A DNA stretch of 64,000 nucleotides from Actinomycetes bacterium (GTDB lineage Bacteria; Actinomycetota; Actinomycetes; Actinomycetales; Dermatophilaceae), in the NCBI GenBank assembly GCA_023420415.1, contig JAEZWF010000014.1, positions 124,001 through 188,000 on the forward strand, given 5' to 3'. Below, in pieces: positions 16,821 to 25,466 of the stretch; the first letter of the stretch is position 1; every line of letters starts with the position of its first letter. A program made the position numbers and the translations under genes. A model generated the notes under the pieces. That model saw only the letters and a program-made list of their open reading frames with translations. It ran no database searches and had not been told where the DNA came from.

Positions 16821-17510
16821 GTGCACGTCCCCGACGGATTCCTCGACGCACCGACGTCGGTCGCGACAGCAGTCGTGGCCGTGGGCGGTGTCGGCCTCGC
16901 CCTGCGTGGCGCCCGGCGTGAGCTCGACGACCGCACCGCGCCCCTGGCCGGCCTCGTCGCCCTGTTCGTCTTCGCCGCCCAGATGCTCAACTTCCCCATC
17001 GGAGCCGGCACCTCCGGCCACCTCCTCGGCGGCGCACTGGCGGCCGTGCTGGTGGGGCCGTGGACCGCGACCCTCGCGATCACGGTGGTCCTGCTCGTCC
17101 AGGGGACGCTCATGGCTGACGGCGGGCTCACCGCGCTGGGCACCAACGTCTCGCTCATGGCCCTGGTGGGCGTCTGGGTGGGTTGGGGCGTGTTCACGCT
17201 CGCCCGCCGCGTCCTGCCCAAGCGGCTCTCGTCGGTGCCGGTCGCGGCCGCCGTCGCCGCGTTCCTGTCCGTGCCCGCGACGGCCGGCACGTTCGCCCTG
17301 TTGTTCGCGGTTGGCGGGGCCGTCGACATCCCCGTTGGCACCCTCGTCGGGGCCATGGTCGGCGTGCACCTCGTCATCGGCATCGGCGAGGCCGTGATCA
17401 CCGCCCTCGCCGTCTCGGCGATCATCGCCACCCGCCCCGACCTGGTCTACGGCGCCCGTCCACTCATCCCCGAACGCACCCTGACGATCCGCGAGGAGCA
17501 GACCGCATGA
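16821..17510 (+). CDS. nikM: ECF nickel/cobalt transporter substrate-binding subunit (NikM/CbiM)
   Basis: A 229-residue S-component. The metal site is formed by the N-terminus, here MHVPDGFLDA, whose Met-His amino end and following residues bind Ni2+ or Co2+ in the family. About seven membrane helices follow, with FPIGAGTSGHLLGG and VHLVIGIGEA as conserved loops. GTG at 16821 follows AGGAGC by five bases. The stop overlaps the next ATG. A Nur box upstream argues for nickel. Confidence 0.85.
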   Translation: MHVPDGFLDAPTSVATAVVAVGGVGLALRGARRELDDRTAPLAGLVALFVFAAQMLNFPIGAGTSGHLLGGALAAVLVGPWTATLAITVVLLVQGTLMADGGLTALGTNVSLMALVGVWVGWGVFTLARRVLPKRLSSVPVAAAVAAFLSVPATAGTFALLFAVGGAVDIPVGTLVGAMVGVHLVIGIGEAVITALAVSAIIATRPDLVYGARPLIPERTLTIREEQTA

Positions 17511-17866
17511 CCGGCTCCACCGACACCACCGAGCGCACCGACCGGGCGGCGACCCCACGCCGACGGGTGTCGACCCGGGCACTCGTGCTCACCGGCATAC
17601 TCGTCTCGCTCGTCCTTGCGGGCATCGTGTCGTTCTACGCGTCCTCGAGCCCTGACGGTCTCGAGTCGGTCGCCGAGAAGCAGGGGTTCGCCGACACGGC
17701 GGGCGAGCACGCCACGAGCGGGTCGCCCTTCGCCGACTACGGCGTCGCCGGCATCGAGAACGCTCGTCTCTCCGGAGGCCTGGCCGGCATTATCGGCGTC
17801 CTTGCCGTCGCGCTCGTCGCCTTCCTCCTGTTCCGCCTGCTGGCACGCCGCAAGAGCCGGGACTGA
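17507..17866 (+). CDS. nikN: PDGLE-domain subunit (NikN/CbiN-like)
   Basis: A 119-residue protein with membrane helices near 25-45 and 88-112. The loop between them begins SSSPDGLESVAEKQGF, the PDGLE motif of the auxiliary N subunit that loads metal onto the S-component, and continues to SPFADYGV. ATGA overlap with nikM and one base before the Q-subunit GTG place it firmly in the operon. Confidence 0.85.
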   Translation: MTGSTDTTERTDRAATPRRRVSTRALVLTGILVSLVLAGIVSFYASSSPDGLESVAEKQGFADTAGEHATSGSPFADYGVAGIENARLSGGLAGIIGVLAVALVAFLLFRLLARRKSRD

Positions 17867-17867
17867 C

Positions 17868-18629
17868 GTGGGCGCAGGCCACGGGCACGGGCTGCACTAC
17901 CACGGGCACAGTGTCGTGCACCGGCTCCCGGCGCACGTGAAGCTCGTCGCCGTCCTCGCGTTCGTGGTCGTCGTCGTCGCGACCCCCAACCGGTGGTTCT
18001 GGGCCTTTGCCGGGTATGCCGTGCTGGTGCTTGCCGCGGCGGGCGCCACTCGGGTGCCCGTCGGCTACTTCGTGAAGCGGATGGTGGTCGAGGTGCCGTT
18101 CGTGGTCTTCGCGCTGCTCATGCCGTTCGTCGCTCGAGGGCCGCGGGTCGAGGTGGGCCCGTTCTCGGTGTCGGAGCACGGGCTGGTGGGGGCCTTCGGG
18201 CTGCTGGCCAAGGCGACGATCGGCGTGGTGGCCGCGCTGACGCTCGCGACGACGACCGAGCCGCGGGACCTCGTGGCTGGGCTGGAGCGGCTGCGGCTGC
18301 CGCGACAGCTGGTGGAGATCATGGGGTTCATGGTGCGCTACCTCGAGGTCGTCACCGATGACCTGCGCCGCATGAAGGTGGCGCGGGAGTCGCGCGGCTT
18401 CACCGCTCGCTCCGTGTCGGCGTGGCCCGTGCTGGCGTCGAGCGCGGGGGCGCTGTTCATCAAGTCCTACGAACGGGGCGAGCGGGTGCACCTGGCGATG
18501 TTGTCGCGCGGCTACCAGGGTCGTATGCCGGTGACCCGCCAGCTGCACGCGACGGCCGCCGACTGGCGGTTGGCGGCGCTGCTCCCCGTCACAGCTGCGC
18601 TCGTCCTCGCGGCAGGGGTGCTCCTGTGA
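17868..18629 (+). CDS. nikQ: ECF transporter transmembrane subunit (NikQ/CbiQ)
   Basis: A 253-residue T-component. The cytoplasmic coupling helices contain ARESRGF and LSRGYQGRMP, the two Arg-Gly motifs that contact the ATPase. The N-terminus is strikingly His-rich: six His in the first 21 residues (HGHGLHYHGHSVVH), which could bind metal. GTG at 17868 is chosen because it starts this segment one base after the nikN stop. The stop overlaps the nikO GTG. Confidence 0.85.
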   Translation: MGAGHGHGLHYHGHSVVHRLPAHVKLVAVLAFVVVVVATPNRWFWAFAGYAVLVLAAAGATRVPVGYFVKRMVVEVPFVVFALLMPFVARGPRVEVGPFSVSEHGLVGAFGLLAKATIGVVAALTLATTTEPRDLVAGLERLRLPRQLVEIMGFMVRYLEVVTDDLRRMKVARESRGFTARSVSAWPVLASSAGALFIKSYERGERVHLAMLSRGYQGRMPVTRQLHATAADWRLAALLPVTAALVLAAGVLL

Positions 18630-19375
18630 CGACCCCGGTCCTCGACGTCCGCGGGCTGGCCTACGCGTACCCCGACGGGCACCAGGCCCTCTACGGCGTG
18701 AACATGCACGTGCATCGCGGCGAGCGGGTGGCGCTGCTCGGTCCCAACGGCGCAGGCAAGACCACGCTCGTGTTGCACCTCAACGGAATCCTGCTCGCGG
18801 GAGCCGGGTCGGTGGCGGTCTCCGGGATGCCCGTGGAGAAGGACAACCTGCTCGAGGTGCGGCGTCGGGTGGGGGTCGTCTTCCAGGACCCGGACGACCA
18901 GCTGTTCATGCCGTCGGTGCGTCAGGACGTCGAGTTCGGGCCCGCCAACCTCGGCCTGCGCGGGGCCGAGCTCGAGGCCCGGGTGACGCGGGCGCTGGAC
19001 CAGGTGGGGATGCTCGAGTACATCGACCGTCCGCCGCACCACCTGTCGTTCGGGCAGCGGCGCCGGGTGGCGGTGGCCACGGTGCTGGCGATGGAGCCCG
19101 AGATCCTCGTGCTCGACGAGCCGTCGTCGAACCTCGACCCGGCCTCGCGGCGCGAGCTGGCCGACATCCTGCGTTCCCTCGACGTCACGGTGCTGATGGT
19201 GACGCACGACCTGCCTTACGCACTCGAGCTGTGCCCACGATCGGTGGTGCTGTCCGACGGCGTGGTGGTGGCGGACGGGTCGACGCGGGACGTGCTGACC
19301 GACGAGGCGTTGATGAAGGCGCACCGGTTGGAGCTGCCGTTCGGGTTCGATCCTCGCTCGGTGCCGTCGGCCTGA
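18626..19375 (+). CDS. nikO: ECF transporter ATPase subunit (NikO/CbiO)
   Basis: A 249-residue ABC ATPase. Walker A GPNGAGKTT is near 40-48, the Q-loop is VFQDPDDQLF near 87, the signature is LSFGQRRRVAVA near 140, Walker B is ILVLDEPSSNLDP near 160 and the H-loop is VTHDLPYA. It powers the NikMNQ complex. GTGA overlap with nikQ. No hairpin is seen between its stop and the converging CoA-transferase. Confidence 0.9.
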   Translation: MTTPVLDVRGLAYAYPDGHQALYGVNMHVHRGERVALLGPNGAGKTTLVLHLNGILLAGAGSVAVSGMPVEKDNLLEVRRRVGVVFQDPDDQLFMPSVRQDVEFGPANLGLRGAELEARVTRALDQVGMLEYIDRPPHHLSFGQRRRVAVATVLAMEPEILVLDEPSSNLDPASRRELADILRSLDVTVLMVTHDLPYALELCPRSVVLSDGVVVADGSTRDVLTDEALMKAHRLELPFGFDPRSVPSA

Positions 19376-19386
19376 GGGCTGACCGG

Positions 19387-20724
19387 CTACTGCCACGCGG
19401 GCTGGTCGGCGCCGAAACGCCTTCCCGCCCAAGCGAACTCGCGGGGTCCGTCGTCGATCTGGAAGGCCGGACGAGCCAGTCGCAGCCGGCCAGACTCGGT
19501 GTCGGCGGTCCACGTCCACGGCTCGACGTCGTCGACGCGTCCGCCCGGCGCGTCGAGGGCGTCGCTGCGCAGCAGCCAGTGGGCGGTGCGGGCGAGGTGG
19601 GCGCTGACGCGCCACGTGCCACCCTCCTCGGCACGACGGCGCAGGGCGGTCGCGATGCCAGCCGCAAGCAGGTAGCCGGTCGCGTGGTCGAGGGCCTGGG
19701 CCGGCAGGGCGCCGGGTGTCTCGCCGTCGGGTGACTCGATCATGGCGATGCCCGTGGCGGCCTGGACGATCGAGTCGAAGCCGCGCCGGCTCCCCCACGG
19801 GCCACTCGTCGTCCACGCCGACAGGCTGGCATGGATGACGTGCGGGTGTTGCGCTGCAACCGTTTCCGCGTCGAGGTGGTATGCCGCGAGGGCACCCGGT
19901 CGGTAGCCAGTCACCACGACGTCGGCTTCGGCGAGCAGCTCGTGGACCTGGTGGCGCGCATGCGGGTCGGTGAGGTCGACGACGGTCGTGCGCTTGCCGG
20001 AGTCGGTGTCGAGGTGTTGCGGTTCGAGCTCGGGCAGGTGCGGGTTGTCGACGCGCAGGACGTCGGCGCCCAGAAAGGCGAGAGTTCTCGTCGTCACCGG
20101 GCCAGCGATGACGCGAGTGAGGTCGAGGATGCGTGGGCGGCGTTGCAGGGCAAGGGGTTCCGAACCGCCAGCGGCGTCCACCCTTTCGACGGCCAGCAGC
20201 GGGTGCTGGTCAACGGCCGCCGCCTGCTCGCCGCCCATCCACTCTGCTAGACCCCGCACCCTGACGGCGATGCCCCGGTCGGCGGTGACGACGTCCTCCA
20301 CCTCCTGCGCCGGGCGGGACGCGATGGCAGCGGCGGCGTCCTCGCGAGTGGCGCCCTCGGACAACCCGAGCGCGCGCAGAAGCCGCGCCCGGTGGTGCGG
20401 GTAGTTGGCATGCGTCCGCACCCACCCGTCGGCCGCGCGGAAGAACCCTGACAGCGGTGCGAACCCCTGCTGCGGCTCACCGTCGACCGTGAGGACCTGG
20501 TCTCCTCGGAAGGAGACTGCGACCTGCCGGGGGTCGACGTGCACCCGAGCCGCGCCCGTCAGTGCGGCACCCGCAAGTCCAGCAGCCGCAACGGATCCCG
20601 CAGCCAAGGTGGCCACCGGCAAGGCGGCCGGCAGGTGACCGCCGGCCGGGAGGTCGAGGTGCGACGCGGCATACCCCTCCTCGAGGCCCAGGACGGGCAG
20701 GAGCTCACGCAGCAACGGGTTCAT
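19387..20724 (-). CDS. Class III (CaiB/BaiF) CoA-transferase
   Basis: A 445-residue member of the family III CoA-transferases. It has RILDLTRVIAGPVTTRTLAFLGADVLRVD near 210-240, KRTTVVDL, VVVTGYRPGAL, SAWGPWG-like and RGFDSIVQAATGIA, followed by HATGYLLAAGIATAL. The catalytic Asp normally follows the first motif. An N-terminal region of about 200 residues resembles a degenerate second copy of the fold. Substrate unknown. The ATG overlaps the DUF1684 stop by four bases. Confidence 0.8.
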   Translation of the reverse strand: MNPLLRELLPVLGLEEGYAASHLDLPAGGHLPAALPVATLAAGSVAAAGLAGAALTGAARVHVDPRQVAVSFRGDQVLTVDGEPQQGFAPLSGFFRAADGWVRTHANYPHHRARLLRALGLSEGATREDAAAAIASRPAQEVEDVVTADRGIAVRVRGLAEWMGGEQAAAVDQHPLLAVERVDAAGGSEPLALQRRPRILDLTRVIAGPVTTRTLAFLGADVLRVDNPHLPELEPQHLDTDSGKRTTVVDLTDPHARHQVHELLAEADVVVTGYRPGALAAYHLDAETVAAQHPHVIHASLSAWTTSGPWGSRRGFDSIVQAATGIAMIESPDGETPGALPAQALDHATGYLLAAGIATALRRRAEEGGTWRVSAHLARTAHWLLRSDALDAPGGRVDDVEPWTWTADTESGRLRLARPAFQIDDGPREFAWAGRRFGADQPAWQ

Positions 20725-21338
20725 CCGTCGTAACCCTCCGGCAGCAGCTCACCCACCGGGACCGGCGCCTCGATCCGGTTGGCGGGCGGCGCGAGCGGGC
20801 AGACCCAGCGGTAGTCGTAGACGCACGACGGGTTGTAGGTGAAGTTGAGGTCGACCACCCAGGCGTCGCCGTCGCGGCCGAGGTCACTGCCCTTGACGGT
20901 GTCGAGGACGTAGCGGCCGGCGCCGTAGGTCTCACGCCCGGCCGTGCCGTCGCGCAGCGGCAGGAACACGCCACCGCCGTAGGAGTCGAGCCACCACACC
21001 GCCACCGTGCCGAGGTCGCCGAGGGTCACCCGGCCGATGCCGCTGAACGGCACCGCGCCGTCGGTGCCCGACTGGAACTGCCACGGCTCGAGCTCGGCCG
21101 GCTCGATGGAGGCGGTGAAGCGAAAGGCCGGGTCGTATGCCGCGTGGCGGAGCTGCTGGCCCGGTCGCCTGGGGCTCGCGGGGTGGTGGTCGAAGAGCTC
21201 CGTCCGACCGGCGACCCACAGCGCGTGCGAGGCGGACGGGTCGCGCTCGGCGCGCACCGCGGCATACAGCGCATGCACCTCACGGCGCCACGACGCCACC
21301 TCGAGCGGCGGCGGGTAGGTGAGCTCGTCGTCGTCCAC
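20721..21338 (-). CDS. DUF1684 family protein
   Basis: A 205-residue cytoplasmic protein of the DUF1684 family. Typical features are ELFDHHPASP, YDPAFRFTASIEP, GSDLGRDGDAWVVDLNFTYNPSCVYDYRWVCPLAPP and a C-terminal PVPVGE. The ordered FTYNPSC-YD motif is the family hallmark. GTG at 21338 is the first start consistent with the family N-terminus. Coupled to the CoA-transferase, but no function is established. Confidence 0.75.
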   Translation of the reverse strand: MDDDELTYPPPLEVASWRREVHALYAAVRAERDPSASHALWVAGRTELFDHHPASPRRPGQQLRHAAYDPAFRFTASIEPAELEPWQFQSGTDGAVPFSGIGRVTLGDLGTVAVWWLDSYGGGVFLPLRDGTAGRETYGAGRYVLDTVKGSDLGRDGDAWVVDLNFTYNPSCVYDYRWVCPLAPPANRIEAPVPVGELLPEGYDG

Positions 21339-21348
21339 GGCATCGACG

Positions 21349-21900
21349 CTACCCGCGCGTCCGGCTCCCACGCCGCTCCGGGGCTTCTGCCCGCCGCCAA
21401 CCCATGACGACCGTGCCGTCGGAGGCGCCGGGCCCGAGCACTCCCCATCCCTCGGATTCGTACAGTCGGCGGGCCGGGTCGTCCTCGTCGTCTGCCGTCT
21501 GCAGCAGGAGGCGGTCGCTCGGAGCGGCCTCCTGGAGGTGGTGCAGCAGCCGGCGGCCCACCCCGTGGCGGCGCGCCGCCGGGACGACGCCGAGACTGAC
21601 GATCTCGAAGTGCCCACCCACCCAGGCATCCACGACGGGCTGCGCCAGGGTCTCGCTGATGCGGTCGGTCCACCACTGGCCACGTTCGCCGAGATACCCC
21701 CACCCGAAGCCGACCACTCTCTCGTCGACCGCAGCTGTCACCAGCCGGAAGCCGTCCCGACCCGAATGGCGGTCCCAGGTCTCGTCGAGCCACTCGCCGA
21801 CAGACGGCTGATCACAGAACACCTCGTTGTAGACCGGCCACAACAGCTCGCCGTCCGCGCGCGAGACCTGCGTCTGCACCGCGTAGGAGAGCTCGACCAT
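21349..21900 (-). CDS. GNAT family N-acetyltransferase
   Basis: A 183-residue acetyltransferase. The acetyl-CoA loop is VVPAARRHGVGRRLLHHL (near 108-125), preceded by IVSLG and followed by a strand ending YESEGW. The substrate cannot be deduced. It precedes the DUF1684/CoA-transferase pair by ten bases and may be first in that operon. tRNA-Leu lies just upstream on the same strand. Confidence 0.8.
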   Translation of the reverse strand: MVELSYAVQTQVSRADGELLWPVYNEVFCDQPSVGEWLDETWDRHSGRDGFRLVTAAVDERVVGFGWGYLGERGQWWTDRISETLAQPVVDAWVGGHFEIVSLGVVPAARRHGVGRRLLHHLQEAAPSDRLLLQTADDEDDPARRLYESEGWGVLGPGASDGTVVMGWRRAEAPERRGSRTRG

Positions 21901-21917
21901 GGCGTGATCATCTCAAC

Positions 21918-22002
21918 TGGTGCGCAAGGCGGGACTCGAACCCGCACACCCGAGGGCACAGAAACCTAAATCCTGCGTGTCTACCTGTTCCACCACTTGC
22001 GC
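21918..22002 (-). tRNA. tRNA-Leu (anticodon TAG)
   Basis: A type II tRNA of 85 bases with a long variable arm. The acceptor arms are GCGCAAG/CTTGCGC, the anticodon stem CAGGA with loop TTTAGGT gives TAG, the T-loop is TTCGAGT, the discriminator is A and CCA is encoded. Confidence 0.95.
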
Positions 22003-22035
22003 GCGCTGGCGAGTCTAGGTGACCCGTCGCAACTG

Positions 22036-22126
22036 CTGGGTCACTGCTGCGTCCAGTGCAGCAGTGACCCAGTGGTCACCGACGCCAAGCTTGCGGGTGT
22101 TGCGTCCAGTGCAGCAGTGACCCAGT
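22036..22126. repeat. Palindrome plus partial direct copy
   Basis: CTGGGTCACTGCTGC (22036-22050) and its perfect complement (22058-22072) form a 15-bp hairpin with a 7-nt loop. The loop and right arm recur as TGCGTCCAGTGCAGCAGTGA onward at 22101-22126. The element fills the gap between tRNA-Leu and rdgB. No gene lies in it. Confidence 0.75.
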
Positions 22127-22169
22127 CACCGGCTCACCTCCATGACGCTCCGCCCCGCGACAGTGTCTG

Positions 22170-22787
22170 TCAGCCCAGCAGCTCGCGCAGGTGCGGCTCC
22201 ATGGCGCGGAACGCTTTGCCGCGGTGGGAGATCGCGTTCTTCTCGGCCGGAGTGAGCTCGGCGGCCGTGCGGGTGTCGCCCTCGACGACGAGGATCGGGT
22301 CGTAGCCGAACCCGTTCTCCCCACGCGGCTCGCGCGCGAGGGTGCCCCGGAAGTGGCCCTCGGCCGAGCGCACCGTGCCATCGGGCAGGGCCAGCACCGC
22401 GGCGCACACGAACCCGGCCGCCCGGTGCTCGTCCTTGACGTCCCCCAGCTGGGCGAGCAGCAGGTCGAGGTTGGCGCGGTCGTCACCGTGCTTGCCGGAC
22501 CAGCGCGCGGAGAAGATCCCGGGAGCGCCCCCAAGGACGTCCACCGCAAGCCCCGAGTCATCGGCCAACGCAGGCAGTCCCGTATGCCGCGCGAGCGCCT
22601 CCGCCTTGAGCCTTGCGTTGCCCTCGAAGGTCACCTCGTCCTCGACCACGTCCGGAGCATCCGGCCACTGCGAGGCACCGACGATCTCGAGTCCCAGCTC
22701 GGCGCACACATCACCGAGGATCTCGCGCAGCTCGACGACCTTGTGGTCGTTGCGGGTCGCGAGGACGACCCGGCGGGCGTCGCTCAC
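22170..22787 (-). CDS. rdgB: dITP/XTP pyrophosphatase
   Basis: A 205-residue Ham1/RdgB protein that hydrolyses dITP, ITP and XTP to monophosphates, keeping deaminated purines out of DNA. VVLATRNDHKVVELREIL opens the fold, EGNARLKAEALA and ADDSGLAVDVLGGAPGIFSARW are conserved, and SHRGKAF near the C-terminus binds the base. GTG at 22787 overlaps the rph stop by four bases (GTGA). The rph-rdgB order is typical of actinobacteria. Confidence 0.95.
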   Translation of the reverse strand: MSDARRVVLATRNDHKVVELREILGDVCAELGLEIVGASQWPDAPDVVEDEVTFEGNARLKAEALARHTGLPALADDSGLAVDVLGGAPGIFSARWSGKHGDDRANLDLLLAQLGDVKDEHRAAGFVCAAVLALPDGTVRSAEGHFRGTLAREPRGENGFGYDPILVVEGDTRTAAELTPAEKNAISHRGKAFRAMEPHLRELLG

Positions 22788-23539
22788 AGCGAGCGCTCCC
22801 GTGGGGTCTCGGCCAGCGCGGCCTGCTGCGCCTGGGTCAACGCGGCACACCCTGCAGTCGCCTTGTCGAGCAGCGCGTCGAGCATCGCCCGGTCAAACGC
22901 GCCGTTCTCCGCGGTGCCCTGCACCTCGACGAACCGCCCGTCACCGGTCATGACGACGTTCATGTCGGTCTCGGCGTTCGAGTCCTCGGGGTAGTCCAGG
23001 TCGATCACCGGCTGCCCCTCGACGATGCCGACCGACACCGCGGCGACCGAGCCGGTCAGCGGCTCGGCTGCCTTCGCGATCAGGCCCTTGGCCCGCGCGT
23101 CCTCGATGGCGTCGACGAGCGCCACGTAGGCACCCGTGATCGATGCGGTGCGCGTACCACCGTCGGCCTGGAGCACGTCGCAGTCGAGCACGATCGTGTT
23201 CTCCCCCAACGCCTTCGTGTCGATGATGGCCCGAAGTGAGCGGCCGATCAGGCGGCTGATCTCGTGGGTGCGGCCGCCGACCTTGCCCTTGCGCGACTCG
23301 CGGTCCGAGCGGGTGTTGGTCGACCGCGGCAGCATCTCGTACTCCGCCGTGACCCAGCCCGTCCCCTTCCCCTTGAGCCAGCGCGGCACACCCTCGGTGA
23401 ACGATGCCGCGCACAGCACCCGGGTGCGCCCGAACTCCACGAGCACGCTCCCCTCGGCGTGGTCGAGCCAGTTGCGGGTGATCCGCACCTCGCGGGTCTG
23501 GTCAGGGGTGCGGCCGTCGTGGCGGGTCGTCTCAGTCAC
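22784..23539 (-). CDS. rph: Ribonuclease PH
   Basis: A 251-residue phosphorolytic 3'-5' exoribonuclease that trims tRNA 3' ends. Conserved features are GSVLVEFGRTRVLCAAS, WLKGKGTGWVTAEYEMLPRST, REIG-like TRHEISRLIGRSLRA, DCDVLQADGGTRTASITGA and the acidic active site near EDSNAETDMNVVMT. TAGCCT ends seven bases before the GTG, so the message is probably leaderless. It is first of the rph-rdgB operon. Confidence 0.95.
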   Translation of the reverse strand: MTETTRHDGRTPDQTREVRITRNWLDHAEGSVLVEFGRTRVLCAASFTEGVPRWLKGKGTGWVTAEYEMLPRSTNTRSDRESRKGKVGGRTHEISRLIGRSLRAIIDTKALGENTIVLDCDVLQADGGTRTASITGAYVALVDAIEDARAKGLIAKAAEPLTGSVAAVSVGIVEGQPVIDLDYPEDSNAETDMNVVMTGDGRFVEVQGTAENGAFDRAMLDALLDKATAGCAALTQAQQAALAETPRERSL

Positions 23540-23613
23540 GGCGCCAAGGCTAGCCGGGGCGCTTCGCCAGCCACGCGGCATACCCCGTCGGTCGTGCGTC
23601 CTAGGGTGGACCC

Positions 23614-24426
23614 ATGGCAGCCACCCTCCCCCGCCTCGGTGCCCACGTCGACTCCGCCGACCCCGTCGGCGAGGCGCAGGCGCGCGGCGCGGGGCTCAGC
23701 CAGTTCTTCCTCGGCAACCCGCAGAGCTACAAGGGACCGGTCGTGGAGTATGCCGCGGGGCCGGCTGCGCTGGAGGAGGCCGCCGAGGCGGCGGACGTCG
23801 ACCTGTACGTCCACGCGCCCTACCTCATCAACGTTGCGTCGACGAACAACCGGATCCGCATCCCGAGCCGAAAGCTGTTGCAGCAGTTCGTCGATGCGGC
23901 GGCCGAGATCGGCGCCAAGGGGCTCATCGTCCACGGCGGTCACGTCGAGAACGCGGCCGACGTCGACAAGGGGTTCGACAACTGGCGCAAGGCGATCGAG
24001 GCGACCGACCTCAAGGTGCCCGTCTTCCTCGAGAACACGGCCGGTGGCGACAACGCGATGGCCCGCACGCTCGAACGCATCGCGCGCACGTGGGAGGCGA
24101 TCCAGGCCGCGTCGGGCGCCGAGAACGTCGGGTTCTGCCTCGACACCTGTCACGCGTGGGCAGGTGGCATTCCGCTCGCGACCGCGCCCGAGCAGATCCG
24201 CGCCATCACCGGCCGCATCGACCTCGTGCACTGCAACGACAGTCGCGACGAGTTCGACTCCGGTGCCGACCGGCACACCAACCTCGGCCAGGGGCTCATC
24301 CCGTCCGACGAGCTCGTCGCCGCGGTGCGCGCCGCCGACGCTCCCGTCGTGATCGAGACCCGCGGCGGCCTCGAGGGCCAGATCGAGGACCTCGACTGGC
24401 TCCGCGAGCGCCTCGCGGGCGCGTAG
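23614..24426 (+). CDS. nfo: Endonuclease IV (AP endonuclease family 2)
   Basis: A 270-residue TIM-barrel zinc enzyme that cleaves DNA 5' of abasic sites. Zinc-ligand motifs are all visible: GAHVDSADP, VHAPYLIN, IVHGGHVE, FLENTAGG, FCLDTCHAWAGG, LVHCNDSRDEFDSGADRH with NLGQG, and VVIETRGG. TAGGGT ends six bases before the ATG; this sequence (CTAGGGTGGACC) is almost the same as that before orn, pointing to a leaderless start. Confidence 0.9.
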   Translation: MAATLPRLGAHVDSADPVGEAQARGAGLSQFFLGNPQSYKGPVVEYAAGPAALEEAAEAADVDLYVHAPYLINVASTNNRIRIPSRKLLQQFVDAAAEIGAKGLIVHGGHVENAADVDKGFDNWRKAIEATDLKVPVFLENTAGGDNAMARTLERIARTWEAIQAASGAENVGFCLDTCHAWAGGIPLATAPEQIRAITGRIDLVHCNDSRDEFDSGADRHTNLGQGLIPSDELVAAVRAADAPVVIETRGGLEGQIEDLDWLRERLAGA

Positions 24427-24431
24427 CCCGG

Positions 24432-25454
24432 TCAGCCCAGCCGCTGCACGATCTCACGGGTGTCGCCGTCGACGGTGACCGTCGCGAGGGCACCGTTGAC
24501 CAGCGGCAGGTGCGGTGGCACGTGCCCGATCTCGAGGTCGAACACGATCGGCAGGTCGAGCCGCCCCAGCGCGTCGAGCACGGCCTCGCGCTGCGTCAGC
24601 TTCGGGGTGTCCGGTGCGTTGGTGCGCCCGACGAGCACTGCCTTGGCGCGCTCGAACCAACCGGCGAACCGCAGCCCGTGCAGGTTGCGGCAGATGGAGG
24701 CAGCGTCGTCGCTGGCCGCCTCGACGTAGACGATGAGCCCATCGTCGGCGAGGTCACGACCGAAGCCGGGTACGTCGCCGTACGGCGTGCCGGCCAGGTT
24801 GCACATCGTCTCGACACATCCACCGATGAGTCGCCCGGTGACGTGCAGGGAGTCTGTGCCGTGCAGGCTCCACCTCCCCTCACCGACGCGCTTCCACGCC
24901 GTGGCCTGCGGATCCTCCTCGAACCGCCACCAGTCGGCGACCAAGCCAGAGTCCCGCTGGCGCACGACGTCCACCCCGGACACGACCTCCAGCCAGCTCG
25001 CCAGACCGTCGGGGACCTCGTAGGGGGTGTCCGCGAGGTTGTCACCGTGCAGCGTGGCCCAGCCGAGCCGGGTCGTGATGGGGAGCAGGACGGTGGACAG
25101 GTCGGAGTAGCCCACGAGCCACGTCGGGTCCGCCCGGCTCAGCGCGTCCCAGTCGAGCAGGTCGACGAGGTCGATCGCGGTCTCCCCGCCCCAGGGCGGC
25201 ACGACGCAGCGGATGTCGGGGTCGCAGAGCATCGCCGTCAGCTCGGCCGCGCGCACCTTCGCGGGCGCCGACGTGACGCCCGTCCCGTCCATGGCCTCGC
25301 CCACGACGACGTCGTGGCCGCGGTCACGCAGCCACTGGACGCAGAAGTCGATCCGCTCCGCCTCGATCCCACTCACACCCGCTGACGGTGCGGTCACGCC
25401 GATGCGGTCGCCCGGACGCAGCGGTGCGGGAATCGCGATGGTCATGGGCGTCAT
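24432..25454 (-). CDS. S66 family LD-carboxypeptidase
   Basis: A 340-residue serine peptidase of the LdcA/MccF family, which removes the terminal D-residue from tetrapeptides in peptidoglycan recycling or inactivates microcin-like peptides. LRPGDRIGVTAPS starts the fold. The nucleophile is probably Ser in VGYSDLSTVLLPI after PPWGGETAIDLVD, with Glu in AKAVLVGRTNAPD-adjacent strands and the late His in EIGHVPPHLPLVNG. It converges with nfo at five bases. A later ATG (codon 4) is also possible. Confidence 0.8.
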   Translation of the reverse strand: MTPMTIAIPAPLRPGDRIGVTAPSAGVSGIEAERIDFCVQWLRDRGHDVVVGEAMDGTGVTSAPAKVRAAELTAMLCDPDIRCVVPPWGGETAIDLVDLLDWDALSRADPTWLVGYSDLSTVLLPITTRLGWATLHGDNLADTPYEVPDGLASWLEVVSGVDVVRQRDSGLVADWWRFEEDPQATAWKRVGEGRWSLHGTDSLHVTGRLIGGCVETMCNLAGTPYGDVPGFGRDLADDGLIVYVEAASDDAASICRNLHGLRFAGWFERAKAVLVGRTNAPDTPKLTQREAVLDALGRLDLPIVFDLEIGHVPPHLPLVNGALATVTVDGDTREIVQRLG

Positions 25455-25466
25455 CCTGCCAGCGGC

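Noticed and set aside
16700..17431. N-terminal extension of the Bcp reading frame
   Set aside because: It is the complement of nikM, with no conserved sequence; GTG 16699 gives standard length.
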